A stretch of 64,000 nucleotides of DNA, taken from Halichondria panicea (lineage: Eukaryota > Porifera > Demospongiae > Suberitida > Halichondriidae). Shown in pieces: positions 1 to 11,188 of the stretch; the first letter of the stretch is position 1; each line of letters opens with the position of its first letter. The notes beneath the pieces are model-generated. The model saw only the letters and a list, made by a program, of their open reading frames with translations, did not search any database and had not been told where the DNA came from. The stretch covers positions 1,977,525-2,041,524 of the forward strand of contig NC_087378.1 in assembly GCF_963675165.1 (NCBI RefSeq), read 5' to 3'. The translations under genes were made by a program, and so were the position numbers.

Positions 1-2701
1 CTGCTCTCTCTCTCAAAGAAGGGCCACAAGATGCTGATTCTGGACGGGATCAAGTCGTTGTTTGATAATCTCGACACCATACAATCCAAACAGGAGCCAG
101 AGACAGAGGACAGGTGACAACCTCCCACCATATCACATCCCAGTCAGAAATATAGTTGCCCATAATCATGCTCTCAACTGGAGAGTGTCTTGCATGGGAT
201 TCAGAAGAATGTAGAGACCTGCAATGGGTTCATTCTGAAAGTTGTTTTACATGTACAGTAACAGGAGCATGTGATACGATACGTGTCATACGTAATACAG
301 CAGATATTCACAGGAATGCCACTACATGTATACCCACCACAGTGTGACTACTAACAACGAGAAGGAGCTGCTCACTACAGAGGGCACTGTGTTTGTCCAT
401 GTCACATACGCCATCAAACAAGACACTCAACTCAGAAAAGAATACCTCAAAATGCTCAAGGTATGTGTACATAGATCTTCAACCCCACACCTGGCATACA
501 CGAGGCTAGAGGTTCCGCAGGTTTTTATTTCTTTGCATTGCCTCCACCCCCTTCACATTGTGTGCAAAAAATTTGGTGAGCTATTCACTTACCCACCCAC
601 CCCTTCCCAGACTGCCCAAGAGCGGCTGTCCTCGGGGGAGGTCTCCCTGTTCAGTGTGACCTTAGCCCTGTCAGCCGTGTCCATCCACAAACTGGAGGAA
701 ATGGTGAGGCTGTGAGGTGTGTGTGTGGTGTGTGAGGTGTGTGAGGTGCGTGTAATGGTACATTGTGTTGCAGGTGTTTGGGTTCTTCAAGGACATTGTG
801 TTGAAGGCGTATAAAGATGAAGAAAGAACTAACTCTTCGAAATGGATAAAAGGTACAACATTGACAATTTAGCAACTTGTGATCTGACACGCAGTGCTCT
901 AATTATGCAGAGGCCACAGAAGATCTGGTGGACATTGAGAGCCTCCTCATGACAACCATTAATCACAGGTAAACTGTTACTTCTTTATCGTACATAATAA
1001 ATGGTAATAATAGTATAAAATTATAATAAGTTCTGCAGGTATACACACTTTTGGTTGCCCATTATCCACTATCTTCACTGTTAGCACGTCTGGTTGGACG
1101 CGTGCCCTTCACGGGTCAGGCTGGGATCAGGTAGTGCAGGGGCTGGTGGCCGTGGGACTGCATCTGATGGAGACCTTTGGACCCAAGAGCTCCGCCCTCT
1201 CTCAGTATGGTACCCCACAGAGGAAGGTGTGTGCCCTTGGCAGCAAAATCCTCGCTGAGACATTCAAAGTGAGCCTAGAATATCGATTACTTACAGAATG
1301 TGTGGCATCAACTATGAGTGTATGACTGACAACCTGTAGCAATGGCCAATCACCTTCACACACACACACACGCACACACACACACACACACAACAGAAGC
1401 ACAGTGGTGTCCACTGCGATATTGTAAGCCAGATCGTGAACTGTGTGATGACTAACTCAGCAAGTCATGTCAGCCATTACATTGACCTCCTCTCCCAAAT
1501 CACGAGGAATGCCTCTCCAATGGACTTTGTGGATTCCCTGCCTAAACTAAAAGAGTCTCTGAGTTACATCGCCATGATCTCCTCACAATCTGCTGGACAG
1601 CTGCTCACAGCCATTCTGGTGAGACCAAACCAAAGAGGCGTATGACGTGTGATAATACGTATGGTACCAAGAGTACATGCACTCCTGCATGATGGTACCC
1701 GTAGAAGTATAGTGCTAGTGTACTCTCGTATGCCAACTCTAAGCTGTGGATTCCCTGAAGGAGTCTCTAAGCTGACAGAGTTGTTTGTACTTACGTTATT
1801 TGTGCTTACCAGCTAGCAAATATTACTGTGTAAATGCCCCGTGTGACTGTCATGTGACACTGACATTACAGCCACTGGTGCAGTTCAGCTCGTCTCTGAG
1901 AGACTGTCTCCTACTGGTGCTGAGGAAAGCTCTGTTCTCCATTAATGTGGAGGCTCGGAAGACGGCAGTCGAGGGCTACCTACTACTGCTCAGGAAGTTC
2001 ACTGTATGTACATTAATTGAAGAGCGGTGCATTTCTTTAATTTGTATGCAGTCGAAAAACATTATACTTGAGGAATTAGTTTGTTTCCCTTTGAAACAAT
2101 GTTACGTATTGGCCATTAGATTACACGTAGATCTCTGTAGAGTAGCAATATTATAAATGCTCCTTCGTATTGTAATGCTCTATTGCCCCTTCCCTCCAGG
2201 TGTTGGACTCTGTGGGTTCGCTCGATGACAGTCAAAACTTTTCGGCCACATCACAGGTGACCGTGGAGGTGCACGGGAATGGTCACAACGGCAACGAGGC
2301 CCTATGCCTGGAGATCCTCGGCACTCTACGCAGGGCACTCACCAAACAATACAATGTCAAACTCAGTTTGTATGAGGTGTGTGTGGGGAGGGACTAGCAT
2401 TTCACATTCCACTACAAAAAATATTCTCACTGCTGCATTTGTTCCCTCCAGGGTCTCTACTCTGTGTTCTGTGCTAACCGCAAGCTGGCAGGATCTATAC
2501 TGGACCTCCTCCTCACCCATTTCACACGGTTCTACGAGCATGAGACGGACATAACCCCACCCATCAAACTGAATCCCTGTGTCAAGATGAGTGGTAGTGA
2601 TGTCACTGCAGCTGAGCCACTGGTGAGCAGGCTAGTACGATCTGGCATGTAAAAACTAGTTGTAATGCCTCGGGGGCATAGCCACAGGGTAAAAGCTTAC
2701 C

Positions 2702-2744
<43 letters not shown>

Positions 2745-5733
2745 CCAGCTGTAACTGCAGCAACTAACATATATTACTAATAACGGTTGCAATGTGAGTA
2801 CAACTAACAGCTTGTCTAATTAAGCATATTTTCTTGGATTAACTGACTCGCTTATGTCTTTGTGATAGGACCACCTGGTGTGCTGTCTGCAACTGTGCGT
2901 CTGCCACTACCTGGAGCGTGACGAAGATGACGAGGAGCCCCCTGAAATAATTGGTGAGGTTCAGCGAACTTTGTCCTCTCTGGTGACGCGGATGATTGCC
3001 TCTGAGCTGGATGACTTTGAGCTGAACAAATCCTCTGACTTCTCCACCTCCAGTGTGGGGCAGAAGAACCGACTCTTTGCACAACTCGCCATGGGCACCT
3101 ATGAGGTAGTATTAGTGTGAACTCTGAACCTACATAATTATATTATACTTGTCAGTACATGTATAACACTGTATTTATTTTATGTACATGTATGTGTGTT
3201 CATAGGCTTTACTTGAGTACACTTTCTCTACAGGACAATTCAGGTACGTAATGAATGACCTTTGCATGTGTAACATGATAATTATGTGCACGTACATTTA
3301 CTGTACAGTATGTTGCTCAGTCACGTTATGAACTCTCTCCTGTCTCTCCAGTCTAGAAAGTTCAGAGCAGGTGCTCAAGCTCTACCAGTGTTACCAGCAC
3401 TTGGCAGATGCTCTCAGTGATAAGGGCTCGACGGCAGTAGCTGGCCCCAGTAGCAACAAACGAGGGACATCAGCTGTTCCCTCGAGGCTGTCCCTACACT
3501 GTGTGGTTAGACTGCTCAGAGCCATCTTTCAGTGAGTCAGCACTCTGGGGGTACATGTACCGTATGTACAAATATATGTCTCAATCTCATGATAATCTCT
3601 ATAGCAACCAAACTCCCAATCACCAACAAGCGCTGACAGTACTGAGAGAGTCACAACCTTTTAGCAAGTACATTCTGGGAGTAGCTGTACAGAAAATACA
3701 TCAGGTGAGTGAAGTTTGGGGAATCAACTTTACAGCTTAGTTTCTTCCGTACAGATTCATGATACTGGAGTGTGTGATGGATCCTCCTTAGCCAAGCATA
3801 AACCAGATCATGTCTTCAAGACTTGCTGCTCCCTGGCCAAGTGTGTTTGTTGTACTGATAGTACATTGTAACTCGTGTTCCCCATGCATGATGTACTGCT
3901 GTTAGTACCATGCATGATGTGCTGCTGTTAGTACCATGCATGATGTGCTGCTGTTAGTACCATGCATGATGTGCTGCTGTTAGTACCATGCATGATGTGC
4001 TGCTGTTAGTACATGCATGATGTGCTGCTGTTAGTACCATGCATGATGTACTGCTGTTAGTACCATGCATGATGTACTGCTGTTAGTACCATGCATGATG
4101 TACTGCTGTTAGTACCATGCATGATGTACTGCTGTTAGTACCATGCATGATGTACTGCTGTTAGTACCATGCATGGTGTACTGCTGTTAGTACCATGCAT
4201 GATGTACTGCTGTTAGTACCATGCATGATGTACTGCTGTTAGTACCATGCATGATGTACTGCTGTTAGTACCATGCATGATGTACTGCTGTTAGTACCAT
4301 GCATGATGTACTGCTGTTAGTACCATGCATGATGTACTGCTGTTAGTACCATGCATGATGTACTGCTGTTAGTACCATGCATGGTGTACTGCTGTTAGTA
4401 CCATGCATGGTGTACTGCTGTTAGTACCATGCATGATGTACTGCTGTTAGTACCATGCATGATGTACTGCTGTTAGTACCATGCATGGTGTACTGCTGTT
4501 AGTACATGCATGATGTGCTGCTGTTAGTACCATGCATGATGTACTGCTGTTAGTACCATCATATGCAGCCCCTATATTATACTGTACAGACTCAGTACAT
4601 TTTGTTTTGAAGCCTCATAATCTTGAAACTATAATAGATATTGTTTCACTCTAAACAGACTGATGTTCAAGCACATTGAAGTAGGTGGAGCAAGGCCTTC
4701 TAAGAAGGAAAAGGTACTGTACGCAGTATAGCTACTCGACCATGACTCGTAGAACGTGCCTATACACGCAGGGCAAGTCTGTGGCTCTATACTGTCTCGA
4801 GGGATTCTCCCAACTCCTGCACACGGCTATAGTGCGATGGGAGAGAGGGGGCGCGTTCCTGGCAGCTGTCAACCCCAGTCTGAATCAAACCACCGGGGAC
4901 AACGAGAAGACCCACTATTTCATCAGGCATCTGCAGGTAAAGCTACGTGCATCTACATGACATGACATCAATATTTGATGTACTGGAACAAATTGACTTC
5001 ATTCCACTCAGAGGGTGGTGGGTGGTGTGCTAGACGGCTCAACGAAGGAGTGGTCGCTGAAGGAGGCTCAGCTGATGGTCGCTAGCATAGAGCTACTGAC
5101 AGGGACACTGGAGCTGGGATCACAGGAAGTGGGTGGAGCTTTATTGTGTGTGAACATTCCCCCTTCCCCACAATTCCCCAAATCTCTCCCTATCTAGTTT
5201 GAGAGATACTATATTTTTATTATTATATACACTGCACAGTTGGACCAAGTATTTGAGTGGGCGTATGCACAATGCAGGGACCACAACGTTGGTGAGTCCC
5301 ACACCCCCCACAGTGCTCTTGATTACCTCCCCCCTCCCAGACGACTCCCCACTGACCAAGGCTTTGATCTCTCTCCTCCTTATTGCCGCAGAGAGACACA
5401 AATCCTGCGTCAAAACAGTGAGTTTATTAGTCAGACTATGAATACATTTAATCCTTCACACTTAGATCAGAAAACTGGCTCAAGACGTGCACTACCATCT
5501 AGGAGATATTGATGAGGTAATTACTCATGTCACCTCAAAATAATCAAGATAGCTTTTCTTTACTCCCTCAGGATATCGAGTTGGAGGCCACTACTTGTTT
5601 CTCGATAGTGAACCCACGTACAGCTGCCTCCAACATCTTGGTGAGCTCACAGTCACATGCACCCATACCTCCTACCCACCTCTATTCCCCTTCCCCGTTT
5701 CCCCTTCTTCAATCCTCAATACCCTCCCTCCAC

Positions 5734-5807
<74 letters not shown>

Positions 5808-7728
5808 TATAGCCATATAGAGAAAAATGCTGGCAGGTATACCTGAATACCCCACTACCCTGACCACACTCCCACCCCCACACACATACAGGCTCTGTTG
5901 TACAGCCACATGGAGCAAATACTGGCTAGTACGGACTGGTTGGTAGATAGGCTAAAGATGGAGGTCTCTTCTAGTCCAACAGAGGATGCCTTTGGTAACT
6001 AGCAAAATCAATAATTGAGGACTTACAGCACCTACAATTTGAAAATACATGTACACAGTAACTTGGGAGTTTCCGTAACTTGCATCTAGAGCATTCGATT
6101 TTGAAAGCAAACACTTGTAGCTGCCTTCTGTATCTCTTAGATAATTCTACGATATGATATATGTGATATGAGTGTGTTTAGTTCAAAGATCTGTCTGGGC
6201 CAAACGTCAATGTTCATTTTTGAAACGGCTATAATACGTTGTGTACGTGACTGTGTGCTTGCAGGGAGGCCAGGTACTCAAGTGCCAACACAGTCTCGGG
6301 ACACATTCTCGTCATTATGTGACCGTCTTACCCACCTGGTGTTTGGAGGCAGTGACCTGGTCCAGTCCTCAGTGGCAGCTGGACCCTCTTCAGAGGGACT
6401 CCTCAAGGTACATGTAGCTCTACTGCCATAACACTGTACATGTATGTGTGTCAGTAAGCACCATTAATGTACATGAGTGAGTCCCTTCTTTGCCTATACA
6501 CAGAAAATTGAGGCACACAAATTTGTATACCGTATTATTAGAATATTTTGGTGGTGAAAAAAACCTTTGCGAATGAGCCAAATTAGCAGAAAAATTGACC
6601 CTTTGAGATTTAGCTATTGCGTTCTGGCAAAGATCGTGTGTATATTATCAATAGGTTTTGCGATTTTGTTGCGAATTGATCAACCATCGCAACGTTCGCT
6701 TATGTGTTTGATGCTTGCAAGACATTCTAGTAATACGGTATCTGTTTCTCCAGATGCTGGTTAAATTTTTCTATACTCTGAGCAACTTGGTTAAGTATGT
6801 ACTGGACGTTTACCAGTTCACCTCCAATATCCCCGCCTGGTTCAAGAAACTTGTGAGCCACATCATGTGATGTCTGTTGTTGTACGCTGAGTCTCCTCCC
6901 CCTCCCCTCAGGTGAACCTGGTCGGCACTCAACTGTCTCAACAGGTCTATTTGTTCATCACATACATTCAGGTTTGTTCAGACTAAAGCAAAGTGTGCCC
7001 TCACTGGTACCAAGAGTTCATGAATGCTGGTACCCAGTTAGTTAGCAAATGTCATCATCATTATAATAATTCAGTAAATCTATACACCATAGTGAGCACA
7101 TCATTACTTTACTGTTCTCACTTCTTCCTTAAGAGTTGTCATGATAATTATGTCAACCCGTTGATTCTGTTGTGATTATTTAATAGCTCTGCTCTTTATT
7201 GTGTTGCCTTCAGAAAATGCAGATGCAAAGTGGTGCCATGGTGGACGCTGGAGGAGGCAAGAAAGGCGGGAAGGGAAAGTCAAAAGTCAATGGTACAGGA
7301 AAGGCCTCAATTCGCAAGGAGAGTCGAACGTATTCTAACCTCATCTTCTCTATGGAGCAGTTTGAAAAGCATCTAATTCAACTGGACAAGAAGGCAAAGG
7401 TGAACTGCCCAAAATTAGGTTTTAATTCGCCATATAACGCAATGTTGTATGTTCCTTGTACCCATGAACAATGTCATTTGTCATTTACAAAAAAATAGAC
7501 TGATAATTATGTGCAAGAGTTGCTCTTTGTTGTGAGTTGTGCTCACTTACCTTTCCCCCGTTCCAGGGTAATCTGATGGAACCATTCAAGTACAGCATGT
7601 CACGTGACTTCCGTATCGATTCTCAGGCGGTGGGTAATATTCTGGAGGAGGATGAAGTGAGTAGTGATGAGGATGAGGAAGAAGAGGAGTGTGGTCCATC
7701 CTCTGCTAAACGACCAAAGAAAAACTGA
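1..7728 (+). CDS. FANCI: Fanconi anemia group I protein (FANCI), 3' part; 5' end outside window
   Basis: FANCI pairs with FANCD2 to form the clamp that is monoubiquitinated and loaded onto DNA at interstrand crosslinks in the nucleus. Exons, all in phase: <1..113, 343..460, 611..703, 774..852, 911..968, 1085..1268, 1397..1618, 1872..2003, 2200..2376, 2452..2622, 2869..3105, 3206..3243, 3352..3531, 3605..3704, 3755..3840, 4659..4713, 4772..4936, 5012..5128, 5240..5291, 5341..5417, 5466..5516, 5572..5640, 5892..5994, 6265..6407, 6754..6852, 6912..6971, 7214..7399, 7567..7728. Orthology is clear along the whole length: [12 protein letters not shown] at 1872-2003 carries the lysine equivalent to human K523 (codon 1926-1928), [10 protein letters not shown] at 2869-3105, and [16 protein letters not shown] near the end. 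An SQ-rich stretch at 2200-2260 matches the human phosphorylation cluster. The C-terminus is acidic then basic (SAKRPKKN), a likely nuclear signal. The first quarter of the protein is missing because the window starts inside the gene. Confidence 0.95.
2705..2744. repeat. (TG)n microsatellite in FANCI intron
   Basis: About 20 TG units lie between the exons ending at 2622 and starting at 2869. It is one of many CA/TG tracts in this window. Confidence 0.9.
3882..4559. repeat. 26-bp minisatellite, about 26 copies, in FANCI intron
   Basis: The unit CCATGCATGATGTACTGCTG plus TTAGTA repeats head to tail through almost the whole intron 3841..4658. Variants are GTG for GTA in the middle, GGTGTA for GATGTA, and two units lacking one C. 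Variants cluster at both ends and recur inside, as expected from unequal exchange. Each unit contains the palindrome ATGCAT. There are no unique spacers between units, so it is a simple tandem repeat. Confidence 0.97.
5733..5805. repeat. (CA)n microsatellite in FANCI intron
   Basis: Roughly 35 CA units lie in the intron between exons 5572..5640 and 5892..5994. Open frames reading HTHT or VCVC across it are artefacts. Confidence 0.95.
6528..6740. mobile_element. MITE family A copy (TIR ACCGTATTA-TAGAATATTTTG) in FANCI intron
   Basis: The left end reads TACCGTATTATTAGAATATT and the right end reads CATTCTAGTAATACGGTA, its near-perfect reverse complement. The interior includes CCTTTGCGAATGAGC and CTATTGCGTTCTGGCAA, which recur at 27566-27770 and 49283-49380. 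There is no coding capacity. The class is unknown; it is a short non-autonomous DNA element. Confidence 0.75.
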
Positions 7729-8318
7729 TCATTTTCAAGCTCGGACTGCTGGTTTTATCAACGTATATATACATCACAACCACATTATCCCCACTCATAT
7801 TCATATCTTCTTATACAGGCATACATGTAACTTCTTTCTACAATTAATGTTGTGTTCAATTGTTAAAATCTTCTTCTTGTGACCAACAGCTTTTGTTGTG
7901 TTTCCATAAGTGTCGCCAACTTTTAACTTTTAATAGCAAGTATCACGTTTGAAGCCTTTAAATTGTTACGCATTTCAGCACAATGCATCAAAGCGTACGC
8001 TGAGATTCACCTGGCACAAATCCAGCGTAGCTCAGAACCTCTCCATGCCGTGTAGATCTTCCACTTCTCATTGTTGTTCTTCAGAGGCCTATGGACGCAG
8101 CTTGTCAGGGGAGGAGATTGCAGTGGTACATAAGGATCAGAATGCATGGACAAACCCAATATAAATATAGCCAATGCTGATTTGTGAAGAAAAATAGCCT
8201 CGATTCCAGGCCGCACTCCTTGTTGAGGCCTGGTGTGAGGATTGCAAAGCAACGCCCATCACCGAATATGTTGAGCATATGCCCACTTGTCCACTCAGAC
8301 TTGTAGATAAACAACAAA
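7729..8318. other. Intergenic, FANCI to Ig membrane protein
   Basis: About 590 bases hold the FANCI 3' UTR and the promoter of the next gene. A GCCTCGATTCCAGGCC motif at 8198-8213 belongs to the palindromic repeat family seen again at 48430, 55965 and 60320. I see no gene here. Confidence 0.5.
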
Positions 8319-9478
8319 ATGGACAAGTTTAGCTGGCGTACTCTAATTGTGTTTCTCTTCTCTCTGATAGAACTATGCACATCTCAAGGTACGTCTTTGG
8401 AGTCTACCTACATGTAGATCTTGATCTATAAAACTATAGTCTATACTAATGTTATGTTGTGTTTTCTTTCTGTCACCAGCACCCTCCCTAGCTCGAGCTC
8501 TCCTGCCTAGCTACAGGGTTAACCCCTCCACCTCGCCATTCTTCTCGTACTGCTCGTTTAATGGTGACCCCACACCACAAATTTCATGGAGCTTTGAAGG
8601 ACAAATGTACGTAGTCTCTTTTCAGTATGGTTTTTAGGCAAACCTTAACCAAGCATAAAATACCAGTTTGTAAAACATTAAACTGTACTGTTTAACTGTA
8701 ACAATCCCTAGAGCCATGTTCAAAAGGATAACACCAAAATTAGTGATTATTCGTAAACAGATGTGTGTTATTTGTCGGTGAACATTCACCACCTTTGGTA
8801 AGATACTCTGTCCTTGTTGTGACTATCTCCACTTCTCACAGGTTGCCCACGGACAGTTCTCAGGGAGGTCCCTATTACATTCCAGCCACGGGAGTCCTGG
8901 TGCTTAGTGGAGCCAGCTCCGGCATGTACACGTGTACAGGAATGAATCAGCTTGGGATGGACAGTCAAACCATCACCATCACTATAGTCGGACGGAGTGA
9001 GTGGCCGCCACGTGATAATAGCAATTAATGCCTTCGAGGTCGATACGCCCTTGCTAGTAATTAATAATCAGCTTATCGGTTACCTGTATGACCTACCGGT
9101 ATTTGAATACGAAGTGTGTAATTTCATACTAATGGAAGGTGCTGTACATTGCGAACCTCAGATATTTCATTCACCTCCAATATCGGAGTTCTATAATAAT
9201 GTATAACAGTATAGTTGAAAAGAAATTGCCAACATTACAGTACTATTATAATAGTGCTCTGTATAATATATAATTATAATGACCCCATCCCCCTCCACAC
9301 ACACACACACACACACACAGTCACAACCGCCCCCTGGTATTTGATGCCATACATGTGGTTCGTGTATATATTGATTGTCTGGGCCATCTGTGTCGTTCTC
9401 ATGGTTCTTCTGTTCTACTACAAGAAGAAACGAGCTGAAGCTGACTTGGCCCCTGTAGACTCCTGGCTGGGCAATTAA
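8319..9478 (+). CDS. Small single-pass membrane protein with one Ig-like domain
   Basis: Four exons (8319..8388, 8480..8606, 8842..8996, 9321..9478) give 169 residues. Residues 1-23 (MDKFSWRTLIVFLFSLIELC...) are a signal peptide. The middle is one Ig-like fold: a cysteine in FFSYCSFNGDP, the core tryptophan in QISWSFEG, and the second cysteine in SGMYTCTGMNQLG, the usual Y-x-C of an Ig domain. After a short stalk comes a hydrophobic segment (FVYILIVWAICVVLMVLLFY), a stop-transfer KKKR and an 18-residue tail ending DSWLGN. Ig exons with 1-1 phase are typical. The family is unrecognised; adhesion or recognition at the cell surface is inferred from architecture only. It lies tail to tail with a collagen gene and close to a five-Ig gene, so this corner is rich in extracellular proteins. 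Confidence 0.8.
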
Positions 9479-9499
9479 CTCACTTAATAATATTAAACG

Positions 9500-9515
9500 A
9501 TTACTTTATTTTAAC
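9500..9515 (-). terminator. Polyadenylation signal of the collagen gene
   Basis: AATAAA on the minus strand (TTTATT at 9505-9510) lies 160 bases past the collagen stop codon. It is the only canonical hexamer on that strand between the stop and the end of the facing Ig gene. Confidence 0.5.
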
Positions 9516-9632
9516 AACAATGTTTTTTACCATTAATAATTTTAAGATATGTAAAAAGTACACGACAAACCCGACATTGTATCGAACATTATTACTGAAC
9601 TTTCTGAGAAGCATGAGTGTCTATTATACTCA

Positions 9633-9742
9633 TCGTGAGCAAACAATACAGCTCAGTTCTTGGTTGCTATTATACAATGGACAAGGATCGTGAGCAAACA
9701 ATACAGCTCAGTTCTTGGTTGCTATTATACGATGGACAAGGT
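9633..9742. repeat. Tandem duplication of about 55 bp at the 3' end of the collagen coding region
   Basis: Two adjacent copies of GTGAGCAAACAATACAGCTC... run from about 9633 and about 9689, differing at one base (CAATGG versus CGATGG). They cover the last codons of the collagen gene on the minus strand. The insertion replaced the apparent original stop after CSR with five extra residues (SLSIV) and a stop at 9670. Confidence 0.9.
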
Positions 9743-11029
9743 AGTCCACTTTCACAATCGGCCTTCACAAAATAGACTTGACCTCCAGCTCCAGTAGCCA
9801 CTCCATTGACATTCATCGTCTTCGCTCTCTGATCGACGCAAATAAACTCTGTACGTGATTGACTGTCCAATTGTGACATGAGAAATCCAACATACTCGGA
9901 AATCCAGCCTATAGGGCATGAGTTCATCGCTGGGATTGTTAGAATTGTAGGACGAGGTATAAAACACACACTGCAATTTAGCACTTGACTGCTTGTGGTC
10001 AATTCAACAGCTGCCACGGTCCCACTCCCTGGATCGAGGCCACCCTCTCGTGGGGTGCTATAGGAAGGGCTGTCAGGTAGACAGAGGTAGTTGCTGGCTC
10101 CACCTGTATTATTGTGTACACTGCTTCCCATTCTCCCAGTGTAAACGATTGTATTTCGATCGGTGCATACTCCGCCCCAGTGAGTGTAAACCCCTCCCAC
10201 TGCACCTGCTGGTCCGGGCGACCCTTGGCCTCCCTTTTGTCCACCATCTCCCTTCATTCCAATGCCACCTGGGAGTAGGGGTGACGTGTAATGAAGTGGA
10301 TATTACCTTATAAAGAATGTAGCTCATGTGTACTCAAGTACAGGTGGTGTAACCCCTCTTTAACTGCTCTAAGGTATAGTTAATCTGTTGGAAATGTCCC
10401 TATCAATAACTGCTCACCTTGTTTTCCAGGAGCTCCCGATGGACCTGGTGGACCTGCTCGTCCTACTGGGCCAGGTGGACCAGAGGGACCATGACCGAAT
10501 AACCCATCTGTATAAAGAATGTAATTGTGATCACAGGCATTATTATGTAGTTACATTAAATTATTGAAGAGTGTAACCCCAGTTACTTACATCTCAATCC
10601 AACCAAAGAGGATCCTGAGTCACCTTTTGGACCTACACAAACAAAATCACTATATGCATGAATGAGTCCTCGGTGTAAGACATTCGTGCATGTACATGGT
10701 AAGTTATCACTTGTGACTATACTACTCGCTCACCTCTAAGTCCAGGACTCCCTGGTGGTCCAACAAATCCTTGCCCTCCCATCTGTCCTGGGGGGCCGGG
10801 GCGGCCGGAGTCGCCAGGAATACCAGGCTCTCCTCTTTCACCTGGTGGACCAGCTGTAGAGATGTAGAGGGTAGTGTTCACATAGTCATTAATGTATAGT
10901 CAAGCAATCATAATTTAGCTCATGTTGGCCATGCAAATCAATCAGACAGCTATTGAACTTACTCTGCGCTGAAGACCAAGATAGCACACATGAAATAAAC
11001 AGCAGTGTGCACAGCATTATACACTTCAT
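9670..11029 (-). CDS. Short-chain (C4/spongin-type) collagen
   Basis: Five exons on the minus strand: 11029..10963, 10853..10734, 10632..10591, 10507..10418, 10268..9670; 305 residues. The first exon is a signal peptide (MKCIMLCTLLFISCVLSWSS). Exons 2-5 give interrupted Gly-X-Y repeats, for example GERGEPGIPGDSGRPGPPGQ. The large last exon is the non-collagenous module of sponge short-chain collagens: GGVYTHWGG, then YTGRMGSSVHNNTGGASNYLCLP, then an ending with paired cysteines. In sponges these make spongin-like extracellular fibres. A TTTATT at 9505-9510 is AATAAA on the minus strand, a plausible polyadenylation signal. The 3' coding end was altered by the 55-bp duplication. All internal introns are phase 1, so the five-Ig gene just upstream could in principle splice into exon 2. 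Confidence 0.88.
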
Positions 11030-11188
11030 CTTTAAGCTAATACAGCAGCTACAATGCACAAGTTCATAAAACCATTGACGTACAGACTAAATGGTGGAGG
11101 CCCAAGAGGAAAGTTGTGGGCACTCAGAGTTCACATGGGCATGGCTTCACATCCTGTAGCTAAAAGTGTTTCAGTGTGGTTTCAAGCA

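Noticed and set aside
3882-4559. Array of short repeats resembling a CRISPR
   Set aside because: Units are contiguous without unique spacers, in an intron of an animal gene; it is a minisatellite.
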